Below are positions 25,401 to 31,761 of a DNA stretch of 31,761 bases, piece by piece. How positions within the stretch are numbered: the stretch's first letter is position 1; each line of letters opens with the position of its first letter. A program made the position numbers and the translations under genes. The notes beneath the pieces were generated by a model. That model was not told the DNA's origin, searched no databases, and worked only from the letters and a program-made list of their open reading frames with translations. Source of the DNA: an uncultured Lachnospiraceae bacterium (GTDB taxonomy: Bacteria; Bacillota; Clostridia; Lachnospirales; Lachnospiraceae); the NCBI GenBank assembly GCA_910587045.1, contig CAJULG010000019.1:1-31761 (forward strand). Reading direction: 5' to 3'.

Positions 25401-28400
25401 ACGGTAGAACCACCGGAGAAGGCGCCGGCAGAGGGCGGTGAAATAACCGGGAAACCATCATCAGATACAGGCAGAGTTCAATTCCGGATCGTGGACGAGA
25501 ATTATGTGGAGCTGAAGGGCGCTGAAATCTATTATACTAAGGATGGTCAGAATCACAGGACTATTTATTCCGATTCTGAGGGAAGGGCCATGCTGGATCT
25601 GGAGCCGGGGAAGTATCAGACATTTATTTATCTGGCAGGCTACCTGCCGGTGGAGCAGGATATCATCATAGAAGAAGCAGCCAATGATATGAAAGTGGTT
25701 GTACTCCATAAGCAGGATATCGTCGTGGGCAATCTGACAGTAGAAGAGATGACCATGGAGGAGATCCTGGAGCATGGGATTGACATCAATGCTGCGGAGA
25801 ATCGCAATCAGGTCAAGGTAGGCGTGGAATTAACCTATAAGAAGAATACAGGCAACGGGATCATAAAGGAGGAGAAAGAGGAGGTAACGCTGTATGGCAG
25901 GGAACCAAGTCACCGGGAATATACAAGCTCCGCTTCTGGTTCCGGCGTAACCCATACAGTGACAACGCAGAATATTTCTCCGACCAATGAACCGATCATT
26001 GTGATCGTAGATACGCAAAGCGTAAGCTGGCTAAAGGAGATGTTCCGGGTAGATCTGCAGATCTGCAATATGGCAGCAGAGCCATTTGATCTGTCCGATT
26101 GCCGGGTGGATTTACGACTTCCGGGAGGCATGTCTCTGATTTCGGGCGTAGCGGACAATGATATGGGTAAGCTGATCGGCTCCATACCGGCAGGGGAAAC
26201 CTATGAGACCACATGGTATGTCAAGGGAGACGAGATAGGCAGATATCGCCTGACTGCAGATTTCTTCGGGATTCTTCAGCCAATGGGACGGATGATAACA
26301 GCGCAGTTTGCAACTGCTGAGGATATTGAGATCACAAGAGGTCAGGGACTGGTATTATATGTCTATCCGGAGAACTCTGCCCGGATCGGAGATAAGGTAT
26401 ATATACAATATCAGCTAAAGAATGAGGGCGAGCGTTCCTTTTACGATGTCAGGACAACCTTCGGAGAGTACCAGTCGGCGGCAGCTTCCCGTACGATTAA
26501 GGTATCCGGTATGGAGGTCTCGGTTACCGTTCTGGATTATTATGTAAAGAATGCAAAGGAGGCCTCTTCGCTTCCGGTGCTGTATCAGGGGGATACCATC
26601 CATGTCACGGAGCTGAATGCAGGGGAAGCCATCTATGGTACCTATGTAGCAGATTTTGGTGAGGTAATGACGGAGAATGGAACTCTTTATAGTGATATCG
26701 GGGCAGTGTACAGACTGGTGGATGCGCAGGCTAAGATACTGGAAGGCAGAAACACCGGGATGCAGGTGAAGGTAGTGCCGGTTGACGGGCATAAAAGGAA
26801 GATTCGGATTATTTCGAACGGTGGATATACACCGCCTGAAATCGTAGATGTGGACAAAGGCGAGGGATGGCAGATACCGATACCCTTACCTGAAGTAGAA
26901 ACAGAGGTTGAAGATCCAATCAATATTGCCACAGGTGCTTATCAGACGGAGACTACAGCATTATCCCTGACAGGCATAGAAGAACTGGACTTCCGTATGC
27001 ACTATGATTCCCGGTGTACCGGGTATCCGGGTGAGATGGGCTATGGCTGGAGCCATAATTATGAGATGCGGATCGAGGATTGCGGCGGCATTGTATATCT
27101 GCATAAAGATGCAAACCAGAGTATGCAGTTTATCCGGGCATCCGCTCAGTCGCTTACCATGCAGGGAAGTCTGGAAGGCTCTAAGATAACGCTGGAACCG
27201 GAGCAGGGAGAACAGGAATATATCTCTCTGGAGGAGACACAGGAGGATATGCACCTTACACGTCATGCAGATGGTACTTATTCGCTCCAGCTTACCGGAG
27301 ACAGGACGTATCAGTTTGATTCTGATGGAAGACTTGTCAGCATCCTGTCCCATACCGGAAATGAGATTACACTGGTACGGGAGGAGCATGCCTTTCTGAT
27401 TCAGGAAACAGTGACGGGATGCTATTTGCAGGCCGCTTACGATGAGGCGGGCAGGGTAACGTCTGTATCGGATTCCTCCGGCAGAAGCATTGCATTCCGG
27501 TATGATGAAGCCGGTAATCTGATCCAGAGAACCAATCCGGCAGGGGACAGTCTGTATTACACCTATGATGAACAGCATCGTATCACAACAAGCCGGGATC
27601 CGGATGGAGTGACATATCTGATCAATACCTATGATGAGAAGGGAAGGGTGCTGTCACAGGATGATGGTGATGCATCCACTCCTCTTGCAACATTCCAGTA
27701 TACAGAACAGGAAAATGGTACTATAATAGTAGTGTATACAGATAAAAATCAGGCAGTAATGACAACGACTGCGGATTGCAATGGAAACATCCTGTCACAA
27801 ACAGACGCACAGGGAAATGAGATCCGATGTACCTATGATTCTGCCGGAAGGTTAACAGGCAGAGCCTGGGGCGGGCATCAGGTCAGCTATGCATATAATA
27901 CGCTGGGACAGCTGGAACGCTATACAGATGCATTGGGAAATACGGAAACGTATACCTATGATGCGGCCGGGAACTGTCTCACCGTATCCAGGGGAGCCAA
28001 CGTTACCCGATATGAATACGATGCAGAAAACCGAAGGATATCTGCTACAGATTCCAGAGGGGTTACTACTACATATACCTATAATGCTGCAGGCCAGCTT
28101 ATAGAGGAGGAACAGGGTGACAGAGGAAGCATCCGGTATACTTATGAGAATCACAGGCTGACAGCCATACAGGACCGGGAAGGAAATACTGCAGGCATCA
28201 TTTATGATGCAGCGGGCAGACTCACTGCCTATACCGACGGGGAAGGCAATCGCATTCATATGACCTATGATGCGGCCGGTAATGTAATGGAACAGAGGAT
28301 GCAGGATGGATCTGACGGAAGAACGGTTAGCAGACGCTATACCTATGATGCAGTCGGCAACATGACCTCTTATACCGATGGCAATGGTAACACCACGCAT

Positions 28401-31229
28401 TATGAGTACAATATTCAGGATCAGTTAATTGCGGAAATTTATCCGGATGGCAGCCGGAAGGAATGTACCAGAGATGGTAACGGCAATATCACATCTATTA
28501 CCTATCCGGAGACTGCCCAGGGGTCTGCGATGGAACAGGCAGTATATGATTCAGCTGGCAATCTGACTGCGCTTACGAATGTATATGGTTATACCACGCA
28601 ATATCAGTATGGCGCATGGGGTGTGCTTGAGACTGTGACCAGACCAGATGGCGGGACGATTCATTATACCTATTATGCCAATGGCCTGTTGCAGAGTCAG
28701 ACCGATGCAGAAGGAAATCAGATCACATTTACCTATGATGCCAGGGGCAATCTGACTGGATTATCAGATGCAATGGGTGTTCTGTGCAGGATTGGCTATG
28801 ATGCCTGCGATCAGATCATTTCTCTGGAGGATGGATGCGGGAACCGGATTGCATTTACCTATGATGCTTACGGACAGGTGATTTCCTGTAAGGATGCCAA
28901 TGGCAATACCAGTACCTATGCATATGATAAGAATGGAAACCGTATCCGATCCGTGGATGTCCTTGGCAGGATCACGGAGTACGAATACGACGGAAATAAC
29001 CAGATCATTGCAACAAGGCAGTATGCGGATAATGGTACGGATTTTATTGAGACCGGCTACCGCTATGATATGCTGGGGAATATAGTTGGAATCACGGACG
29101 GTGAGGGTAATACCTATCAGCTTGTCTATGATAATAACAGCAACCTGACAGAACTGCGTGATGCATATGGACATATCATCCGGAAAACGGAATATGATTG
29201 CAGAAATCAGGCAGTACGGATCACGGATGCAGCCGGGGCAGTAACCGAACAGGATTACGATGCCATGGGCAAGCTTCTCTCAGCTACGACCCAAACGGCA
29301 GCAGGCGCGTCCAGTGTCATGTATCAGTATGGCAGTAACGGTATCCTGTCACAGGTGCTGGATGCCGCAGGCAATGCCAGCAGCATCACCTATGATGCCG
29401 AAGGAAATATCACCAGCATCACCAACCCGAACGGAGGTGTTACAGAATATACCTATGACCGGAACAATAATGTTCTCAGTGAATCCATCGGTGAAGATTA
29501 TCACATTACCTACGATTATGATGCCCGGAATCAGGTCATTACCAGAGAGAATTCCAGGGGGCAGCTCACAGCTTATCAGTATGATGCCTGCGGACGACTG
29601 ATCCGCCAGGAGGACGGACTTGGCGTGATCGAATATGCCTATGACACCATGGGCAACCTGCTTACGGTAACGGATGCGGCAGGCACCATTTCCAGAGAGT
29701 ATGATGCGGCAGGGCGGGTAATCCGCTATACGGATACTGCAGGCAATACCATTTCCTATGATTACGATGCCTTTGATAATGTAACTGCTGTCCACTATCC
29801 GGATGGCAGAACCGTAACCTACACTTACGATAGGAATGGGAAAGTGACCAGCGTCACGGACTGGGCAGGACGCATAACCAGTTACACCTATAATAAGAAC
29901 AGCCAGTTAATCTCCACAAAACGACCGGACAACAGTATAGAAACCCGAACCTACAATCCTGCCGGACAACTCATTCAGATATTAGACTGTCAGGGTGAGA
30001 CCATCCTGCACCAGTATGATTATACCTACGATGGCAGGGGCAATATCGCCTCCATTGGAACCGGCGGGGAAGCAGTCGGAGAAAATGATTATTCGGCACT
30101 CATGAACTGTATCATGGAATACGATGCCAATAACCGTCTCCTTACATACAATGGGAAATCCGTAACCTATGACGCAGACGGGAATATGATCCATGGCCCG
30201 TTAAACGGTGTCATGACCGACTTCCGTTATGACTGCCGGAACCGTCTGATACAGGCAGGCGATATCATCTATACCTATGATGCAGAGAACCACCGCATCG
30301 CAGTCGAAACCGGAACATCCGTGATCCGTTATGTGGTAGACAGCCAGCCGGAACTGACCAGAATTCTGCAGGCAGTAGAAATGGACAAGGCTACCGGAGA
30401 AAGCCGGACGACATACTACACCTATGGAACCGGTCTGCTCGCACAGGAGGAAGCGGAAAGCGGATACCGGCTGTATCACTTCAACCACCTGGGCAGCACC
30501 ACCCTGATCACGGATGAAAAGGGACAGGTGATCCAGACCTTTGAGTATAATCCATACGGAGAACTCTTAGACGGAACAATCGGAGAATACCGCTTCCTGT
30601 TCAACGGAGAATACGGAGTCGTCACTGATGCAAACGGTCTGTATTATATGCGGGCGAGATACTATAACGTCGATATCAAACGCTTCATGAATCAGGATGT
30701 GATCGTAGGAAGCGTAGAGAACAGCCCGAGCCTGAACCGGTATGCATATGTAGAAGGGAATCCGGTGAACTATCTCGATCCATTTGGGTTGGAGAAGTGG
30801 GATAATGAGTTTACTGCATGGCATGAGGCACTCGGTAATATTAGTTATATTATGGCGTTGGCTACAGTTGTTTTTCCAGAATTAGAATTAATTACCAAAC
30901 CGTTAGGAAAAATGGATGCTGGTATTGATGCGGGTATACATTTGTATGAATTTTTCACTTGCCCCCAAGGGAGTGGATATAAATATAAAATGGAACATTT
31001 AGGCTGGATTGTAGTTGATTTATTTTCTTTTACAGAGGCTGGTAACTTGATTACAATTGAATTTTTTATTGCAGACAAAATAACACAAGAACAATATGGA
31101 AAGGGATATTTTGAATATGCAATTGATAGAATTATTGAAGGATATGAAGATATAGTTGAAACAATTAATTTATTTAAATTTTTAATAGATAATAAAGATG
31201 TAATTGGAGATTGGAGACAATATTTATGA
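19404..31229 (+). CDS. giant secreted Rhs/YD-repeat protein with a variable C-terminal effector domain
   Basis: 3941 residues. Signal peptide, about 1-33 (hydrophobic core VLSIIVIITILIQNVAAAG); Glu/Ser-rich linker to about 95. Next is a beta-rich region, about 105-1040, with four recurring LNGH-type units near 140, 545, 701 and 897. FN3/Ig-like domains start near 1046, 1133, 1229, 1326, 1434, 1529, 1632, 1722 and 1821. A PKD-like domain covers 1915-2003 and a carboxypeptidase-regulatory-like domain about 2023-2110. A DUF6531-type start (DPINIATGAYQTETT) lies near 2504, with several dozen YD repeats from about 2675. The Rhs core is 3690-3796, ending DPFGL. The last 145 residues are a different, AT-rich domain. 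By family the YD barrel encloses the C-terminal toxin, released by cleavage at the core. AGGGAGG precedes the ATG. Confidence 0.92.
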   Translation: MKVQKRVYKVLSIIVIITILIQNVAAAGVYVDAKQISLEQAEGTGESGSGESTSAETVPEEDATEAESALSALEEMVSEEMPRSGSTEAEPVTDIPELTGREWKTDNGSCSGDTALNENLYLTQDVTVEGNLTLRNSLQLNGHTLTVTGNLSLSGRAVLILDGDLEIGNNLEIDGGQISFYGKTLLCHGDVIVTYLSSDQSVTLSHASDRFCIQGDFLYKNSFYGTLDLQKGMLELAGDMMEIREYSSTQSRLVFGTDFQLVLNGEESQMLALWSESLPEAIQFTGEEERRLYLANEALLPLIQTEHGVLYPSVFRINQKLLDLQKKTGRYSLEYAIVYLESGVLDINSYTTISGDFIQNGTVAINNSLYVEGSYSIQDIGRREEGLYGLETRGALKLNGTLRIGGDFITRSVTDHAENDWKGTLQIGGSFYQYGTEVANFNPSGELSCYFTGGDAEQHIYFEDWEHNWLPKVYVSSRPLILDTRVQFTDAIYGTLEGDTYIQEKNYAKIGDAAGIVLHLYEDYTLNEDISVANATIITEGNLNLNGHNLTCRNLILSEGSRGTLTMNQGETLIIQNMLDISNHSESGEISNGTIQVGGDLIQRNTGTPDNFVTTDRLKLVLNGSGGVQHVSFESPEASLATVEICNTRGGYVKLLTPVTIQELVNTSNTLIQESRRIEGYKLAADVVYEEDICILGGVMDLNGHTMTVNGDLLVEGGELRINGGTLIVTGDLRFQTGKEEEAGRVYLESYGVLTMASDADKVIVEQDCYMNLARKPGITKGSIMLGGDLYVEKDTFSMGAGSTLCLTGDREQTIQIVKGECRAGALEIQNQNCIRYNGTLVVQGTLTDSGCRKIGTVYITDLGNIRDTYAGDIVATGAGRLLEDIEIKGNVECRSSLNLSGYQLKAENVICTGTLTTGQGGLYCDDLTLKGSLIMTYPDACMEVDNLVLQQGRNASSVTDGTILIHGNLTEKNTGAAFTTKENAVVILEAPQADEAHPAQIALSTSGSRLETLILRTNWKYYDCNRSLSGLANQIRSEYPDDVAPTTPENVRNTGISSWWVRLSWDVSTDNEDQLAGYIIYRDGEEIARTKTNSYRDDTCNHNTEYIYQIAAYDCHGNQSGFSGNCIVTTPQDKDAPSVPYTFTCTQYNEARITLEWSTCQTYDQIQEYRLYRDGELIFTQKEDGSRTYTCQDTTVQAGQCYTYAIEVEDRAGNVSTRKEVEVYAVQPLSSVSNLSIQDDQGDVMLQWEDAQAVAARYEVYRSTTRSSGYSLIGTVDKNDTGSYRYLDSAVKERTTYYYRVIPVISDAQKGTVYTPVSIRAAYDTKPPVLTSWEIPYGLYDGNVINQDVNFNIDTKDNRGMESISISYALKGTEDWKELSYRKSSYSDQQQWNGYGTIRTAQMKGTYVFRLVLRDINGNTTTETREYHINCQGIEAPVITSRTVKSTSISLEWSMSESPSISYEIQILEGDTFVRDQYVHNKTYGTIKGLLADHDYTIRIQPYGIRPEDGRALYGIPSEPVTITTTGDEIAPKITDLSPAPGYAGDSIRLRADVTDNSAVESLQMEYSLDKEQWTALATLHSGVKQGSYTFLYRMDTSAIPEGSLYIRAFAFDYAGNKSQGVQNEYIIDHTPPEAVRDLTAYDIDGAIGLRWTPVDGCTYSVMRQNDKGEYIRLATTQDSDYQDRNAVYGKEYRYVVYSVDAAGNQGAVSNEVVTRMMEDQKPPQITEFSAIYISAEDQIWVRLAAKDNIKLASIRIEYEKEGIWYPAKEFTSYSREFSTNTPWSMKEEPEGIYHLRCTVTDVNGFMTQETITVDVDRTAPMLQEMSVSEQENRLRIEWEAYNESDFSFYSLDRIDENGKKFRVLYTNNSSLTVCNDSPVPGRLYTYRLQIGDSAGNVQIMERAGRLKKTDLEPPRVQIECNGEAISRLTVKAGESVRLSGASTTDNVGIASMQWLVDEIEVRRAVSFQYTFEQEGSYTISLRVKDLSDNEGSLTIPVTVEPPEKAPAEGGEITGKPSSDTGRVQFRIVDENYVELKGAEIYYTKDGQNHRTIYSDSEGRAMLDLEPGKYQTFIYLAGYLPVEQDIIIEEAANDMKVVVLHKQDIVVGNLTVEEMTMEEILEHGIDINAAENRNQVKVGVELTYKKNTGNGIIKEEKEEVTLYGREPSHREYTSSASGSGVTHTVTTQNISPTNEPIIVIVDTQSVSWLKEMFRVDLQICNMAAEPFDLSDCRVDLRLPGGMSLISGVADNDMGKLIGSIPAGETYETTWYVKGDEIGRYRLTADFFGILQPMGRMITAQFATAEDIEITRGQGLVLYVYPENSARIGDKVYIQYQLKNEGERSFYDVRTTFGEYQSAAASRTIKVSGMEVSVTVLDYYVKNAKEASSLPVLYQGDTIHVTELNAGEAIYGTYVADFGEVMTENGTLYSDIGAVYRLVDAQAKILEGRNTGMQVKVVPVDGHKRKIRIISNGGYTPPEIVDVDKGEGWQIPIPLPEVETEVEDPINIATGAYQTETTALSLTGIEELDFRMHYDSRCTGYPGEMGYGWSHNYEMRIEDCGGIVYLHKDANQSMQFIRASAQSLTMQGSLEGSKITLEPEQGEQEYISLEETQEDMHLTRHADGTYSLQLTGDRTYQFDSDGRLVSILSHTGNEITLVREEHAFLIQETVTGCYLQAAYDEAGRVTSVSDSSGRSIAFRYDEAGNLIQRTNPAGDSLYYTYDEQHRITTSRDPDGVTYLINTYDEKGRVLSQDDGDASTPLATFQYTEQENGTIIVVYTDKNQAVMTTTADCNGNILSQTDAQGNEIRCTYDSAGRLTGRAWGGHQVSYAYNTLGQLERYTDALGNTETYTYDAAGNCLTVSRGANVTRYEYDAENRRISATDSRGVTTTYTYNAAGQLIEEEQGDRGSIRYTYENHRLTAIQDREGNTAGIIYDAAGRLTAYTDGEGNRIHMTYDAAGNVMEQRMQDGSDGRTVSRRYTYDAVGNMTSYTDGNGNTTHYEYNIQDQLIAEIYPDGSRKECTRDGNGNITSITYPETAQGSAMEQAVYDSAGNLTALTNVYGYTTQYQYGAWGVLETVTRPDGGTIHYTYYANGLLQSQTDAEGNQITFTYDARGNLTGLSDAMGVLCRIGYDACDQIISLEDGCGNRIAFTYDAYGQVISCKDANGNTSTYAYDKNGNRIRSVDVLGRITEYEYDGNNQIIATRQYADNGTDFIETGYRYDMLGNIVGITDGEGNTYQLVYDNNSNLTELRDAYGHIIRKTEYDCRNQAVRITDAAGAVTEQDYDAMGKLLSATTQTAAGASSVMYQYGSNGILSQVLDAAGNASSITYDAEGNITSITNPNGGVTEYTYDRNNNVLSESIGEDYHITYDYDARNQVITRENSRGQLTAYQYDACGRLIRQEDGLGVIEYAYDTMGNLLTVTDAAGTISREYDAAGRVIRYTDTAGNTISYDYDAFDNVTAVHYPDGRTVTYTYDRNGKVTSVTDWAGRITSYTYNKNSQLISTKRPDNSIETRTYNPAGQLIQILDCQGETILHQYDYTYDGRGNIASIGTGGEAVGENDYSALMNCIMEYDANNRLLTYNGKSVTYDADGNMIHGPLNGVMTDFRYDCRNRLIQAGDIIYTYDAENHRIAVETGTSVIRYVVDSQPELTRILQAVEMDKATGESRTTYYTYGTGLLAQEEAESGYRLYHFNHLGSTTLITDEKGQVIQTFEYNPYGELLDGTIGEYRFLFNGEYGVVTDANGLYYMRARYYNVDIKRFMNQDVIVGSVENSPSLNRYAYVEGNPVNYLDPFGLEKWDNEFTAWHEALGNISYIMALATVVFPELELITKPLGKMDAGIDAGIHLYEFFTCPQGSGYKYKMEHLGWIVVDLFSFTEAGNLITIEFFIADKITQEQYGKGYFEYAIDRIIEGYEDIVETINLFKFLIDNKDVIGDWRQYL
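30792..31226 (+). other. Rhs C-terminal effector (toxin) domain, family not recognised
   Basis: Codons 3797-3941 of the Rhs gene, directly after DPFGL. The 60 bases at 31021-31080 are about 27% G+C by hand count, against 58% in the core at 30421-30480. The domain has two hydrophobic stretches (ISYIMALATVVFPELELIT and HLGWIVVDLFSF...NLITIEFFIA) and an acidic/aromatic C-terminal helix region. I see no HNH, ADP-ribosyltransferase, deaminase or RNase motif. A membrane-acting toxin would fit both the hydrophobic parts and the membrane-bound partner; this is inference. Confidence 0.6.
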
Positions 31230-31699
31230 AGGAATTATGGAGATATAAGTTTTGGGATGAATTGATAAGCTCTTTTGCATTAGTAATTATTATGTTTTTT
31301 ATGAGTAAAGAGTGGAAAGTAATGAGGATAGGATTATTTTTGTCAGGTATGTTATTTATCATTTTATTAATTTTATTTTTAAATGAATGTTACAAATCAA
31401 ATTTAATTAGAAAAAATGGGGTATTTATATTAGGAAAATTGGATGGAGAGTCGATGAAGTTTCGTTATATACCTCAAACTCGTTATATGATAAAATTCTA
31501 TGTGGAATATTATGATGAGAAAAGAAAGGTAATATTAAAATTTCGGGGATATGATACAATAAGTAAGAATGAGATACCTATGAAAAAAATAAGGGAGTTA
31601 GTGAATAAAGATAAGGAACTTGATGTATTAGTTGGATATCTGCCAGAACAACCAGAAATATGTGAATTATATTTAAAAGAAGCTTTTGAGAGAACATAA
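31226..31699 (+). CDS. small two-helix membrane protein, probable immunity protein to the Rhs effector
   Basis: 157 residues, AT-rich like the effector domain. Two membrane helices near 12-27 (LISSFALVIIMFFM) and 35-54 (IGLFLSGMLFIILLILFL), then a cytoplasmic or extracellular domain with strands such as MIKFYVEYYDEKRKVILKFRGYD and an end YLPEQPEICELYL. The layout is loosely like DUF3592 proteins (helices plus a small beta domain); I cannot assign a family. The ATG overlaps the Rhs stop (ATGA), with GGAG 9 bases upstream, so it is translationally coupled. A TTG at 31211 would add five residues. Position and composition are the grounds for calling it immunity. Confidence 0.7.
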   Translation: MKELWRYKFWDELISSFALVIIMFFMSKEWKVMRIGLFLSGMLFIILLILFLNECYKSNLIRKNGVFILGKLDGESMKFRYIPQTRYMIKFYVEYYDEKRKVILKFRGYDTISKNEIPMKKIRELVNKDKELDVLVGYLPEQPEICELYLKEAFERT

Positions 31700-31761
31700 A
31701 GGTTTACCGCCAACCACCCCTGTTCCTTCTGCAGAACACCGTGTAAGCGGTTGCATAGAAC
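31700..31761. other. unassigned right edge
   Basis: The last 62 bases are visibly richer in G+C than the immunity gene, so the AT-rich cassette ends near 31700. Short open frames exist in several phases, but none is recognisable and no terminator is visible. Confidence 0.3.

Noticed and set aside
27852..28400. 182-codon minus-strand frame inside the YD repeats
   Set aside because: Repetitive shadow of YD-repeat codons; the plus frame is continuous and motif-rich. The same holds for 26961-27578 and 29349-29795.

Overview
The window looks like chromosome of a Gram-positive, spore-forming clostridial bacterium, most likely a gut Lachnospiraceae. This is an inference from spoVAD/spoVAE, the NifU-like/GGGtGRT gene pair, clostridial sigma-A promoters (often extended -10), strong GGAGG ribosome sites and protein style. 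Nothing in it is a complete insertion sequence, prophage, CRISPR array, tRNA or rRNA.

Layout. 1-430: the 3' end of a sensor histidine kinase with its terminator, then a broken, unrecognised reading frame. 440-1288 (-): a PHP-domain phosphoesterase whose upstream leader is a triple tandem array of a 126-bp element. 1834-3572 (+): a NifU-like scaffold and a GGGtGRT protein in one operon. 3648-6066 (-): a two-gene unit of a zinc-ribbon membrane protein and an exported HExxH metallopeptidase-like protein. 6172-7287 (-): a DUF362/ferredoxin protein. 7398-8453 (+): a promoter, a single copy of the same 126-bp element, a run of GGAGG hairpins, and a two-receiver response regulator. 8574-9356 (+): a TSUP permease. 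9555-12920 (+): a large exported GH16 beta-glucanase with four CBM-like modules, convergent with an AraC-type regulator (12979-13737, -). 14159-15534 (+): spoVAD-spoVAE. 15629-18535 (-): a class A penicillin-binding protein. 18718-19341 (+): a YigZ/IMPACT protein. 19404-31699 (+): a 3941-residue secreted Rhs/YD-repeat protein with an AT-rich C-terminal effector domain, overlapped by ATGA with a small membrane protein that is its likely immunity gene.

Most interesting points. (1) The 126-bp element occurs in the leaders of two unrelated genes in the same orientation relative to each gene. Both loci start with the same extended -10, and both end with GAGGTG, 7 nt and ATG. The loci differ by compensatory changes in two separate stems, one of which holds the Shine-Dalgarno sequence. 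That is what a cis-acting structured RNA or a portable expression module would look like. (2) The Rhs C-terminus and its overlapping partner form a compositionally foreign toxin/immunity cassette with no toxin motif I recognise. (3) The GH16 protein carries a complete sortase-like anchor and then a second signal-like segment ahead of its catalytic domain.

Limits. All calls come from reading the sequence and recalled family motifs. No database search, folding program or alignment was run.
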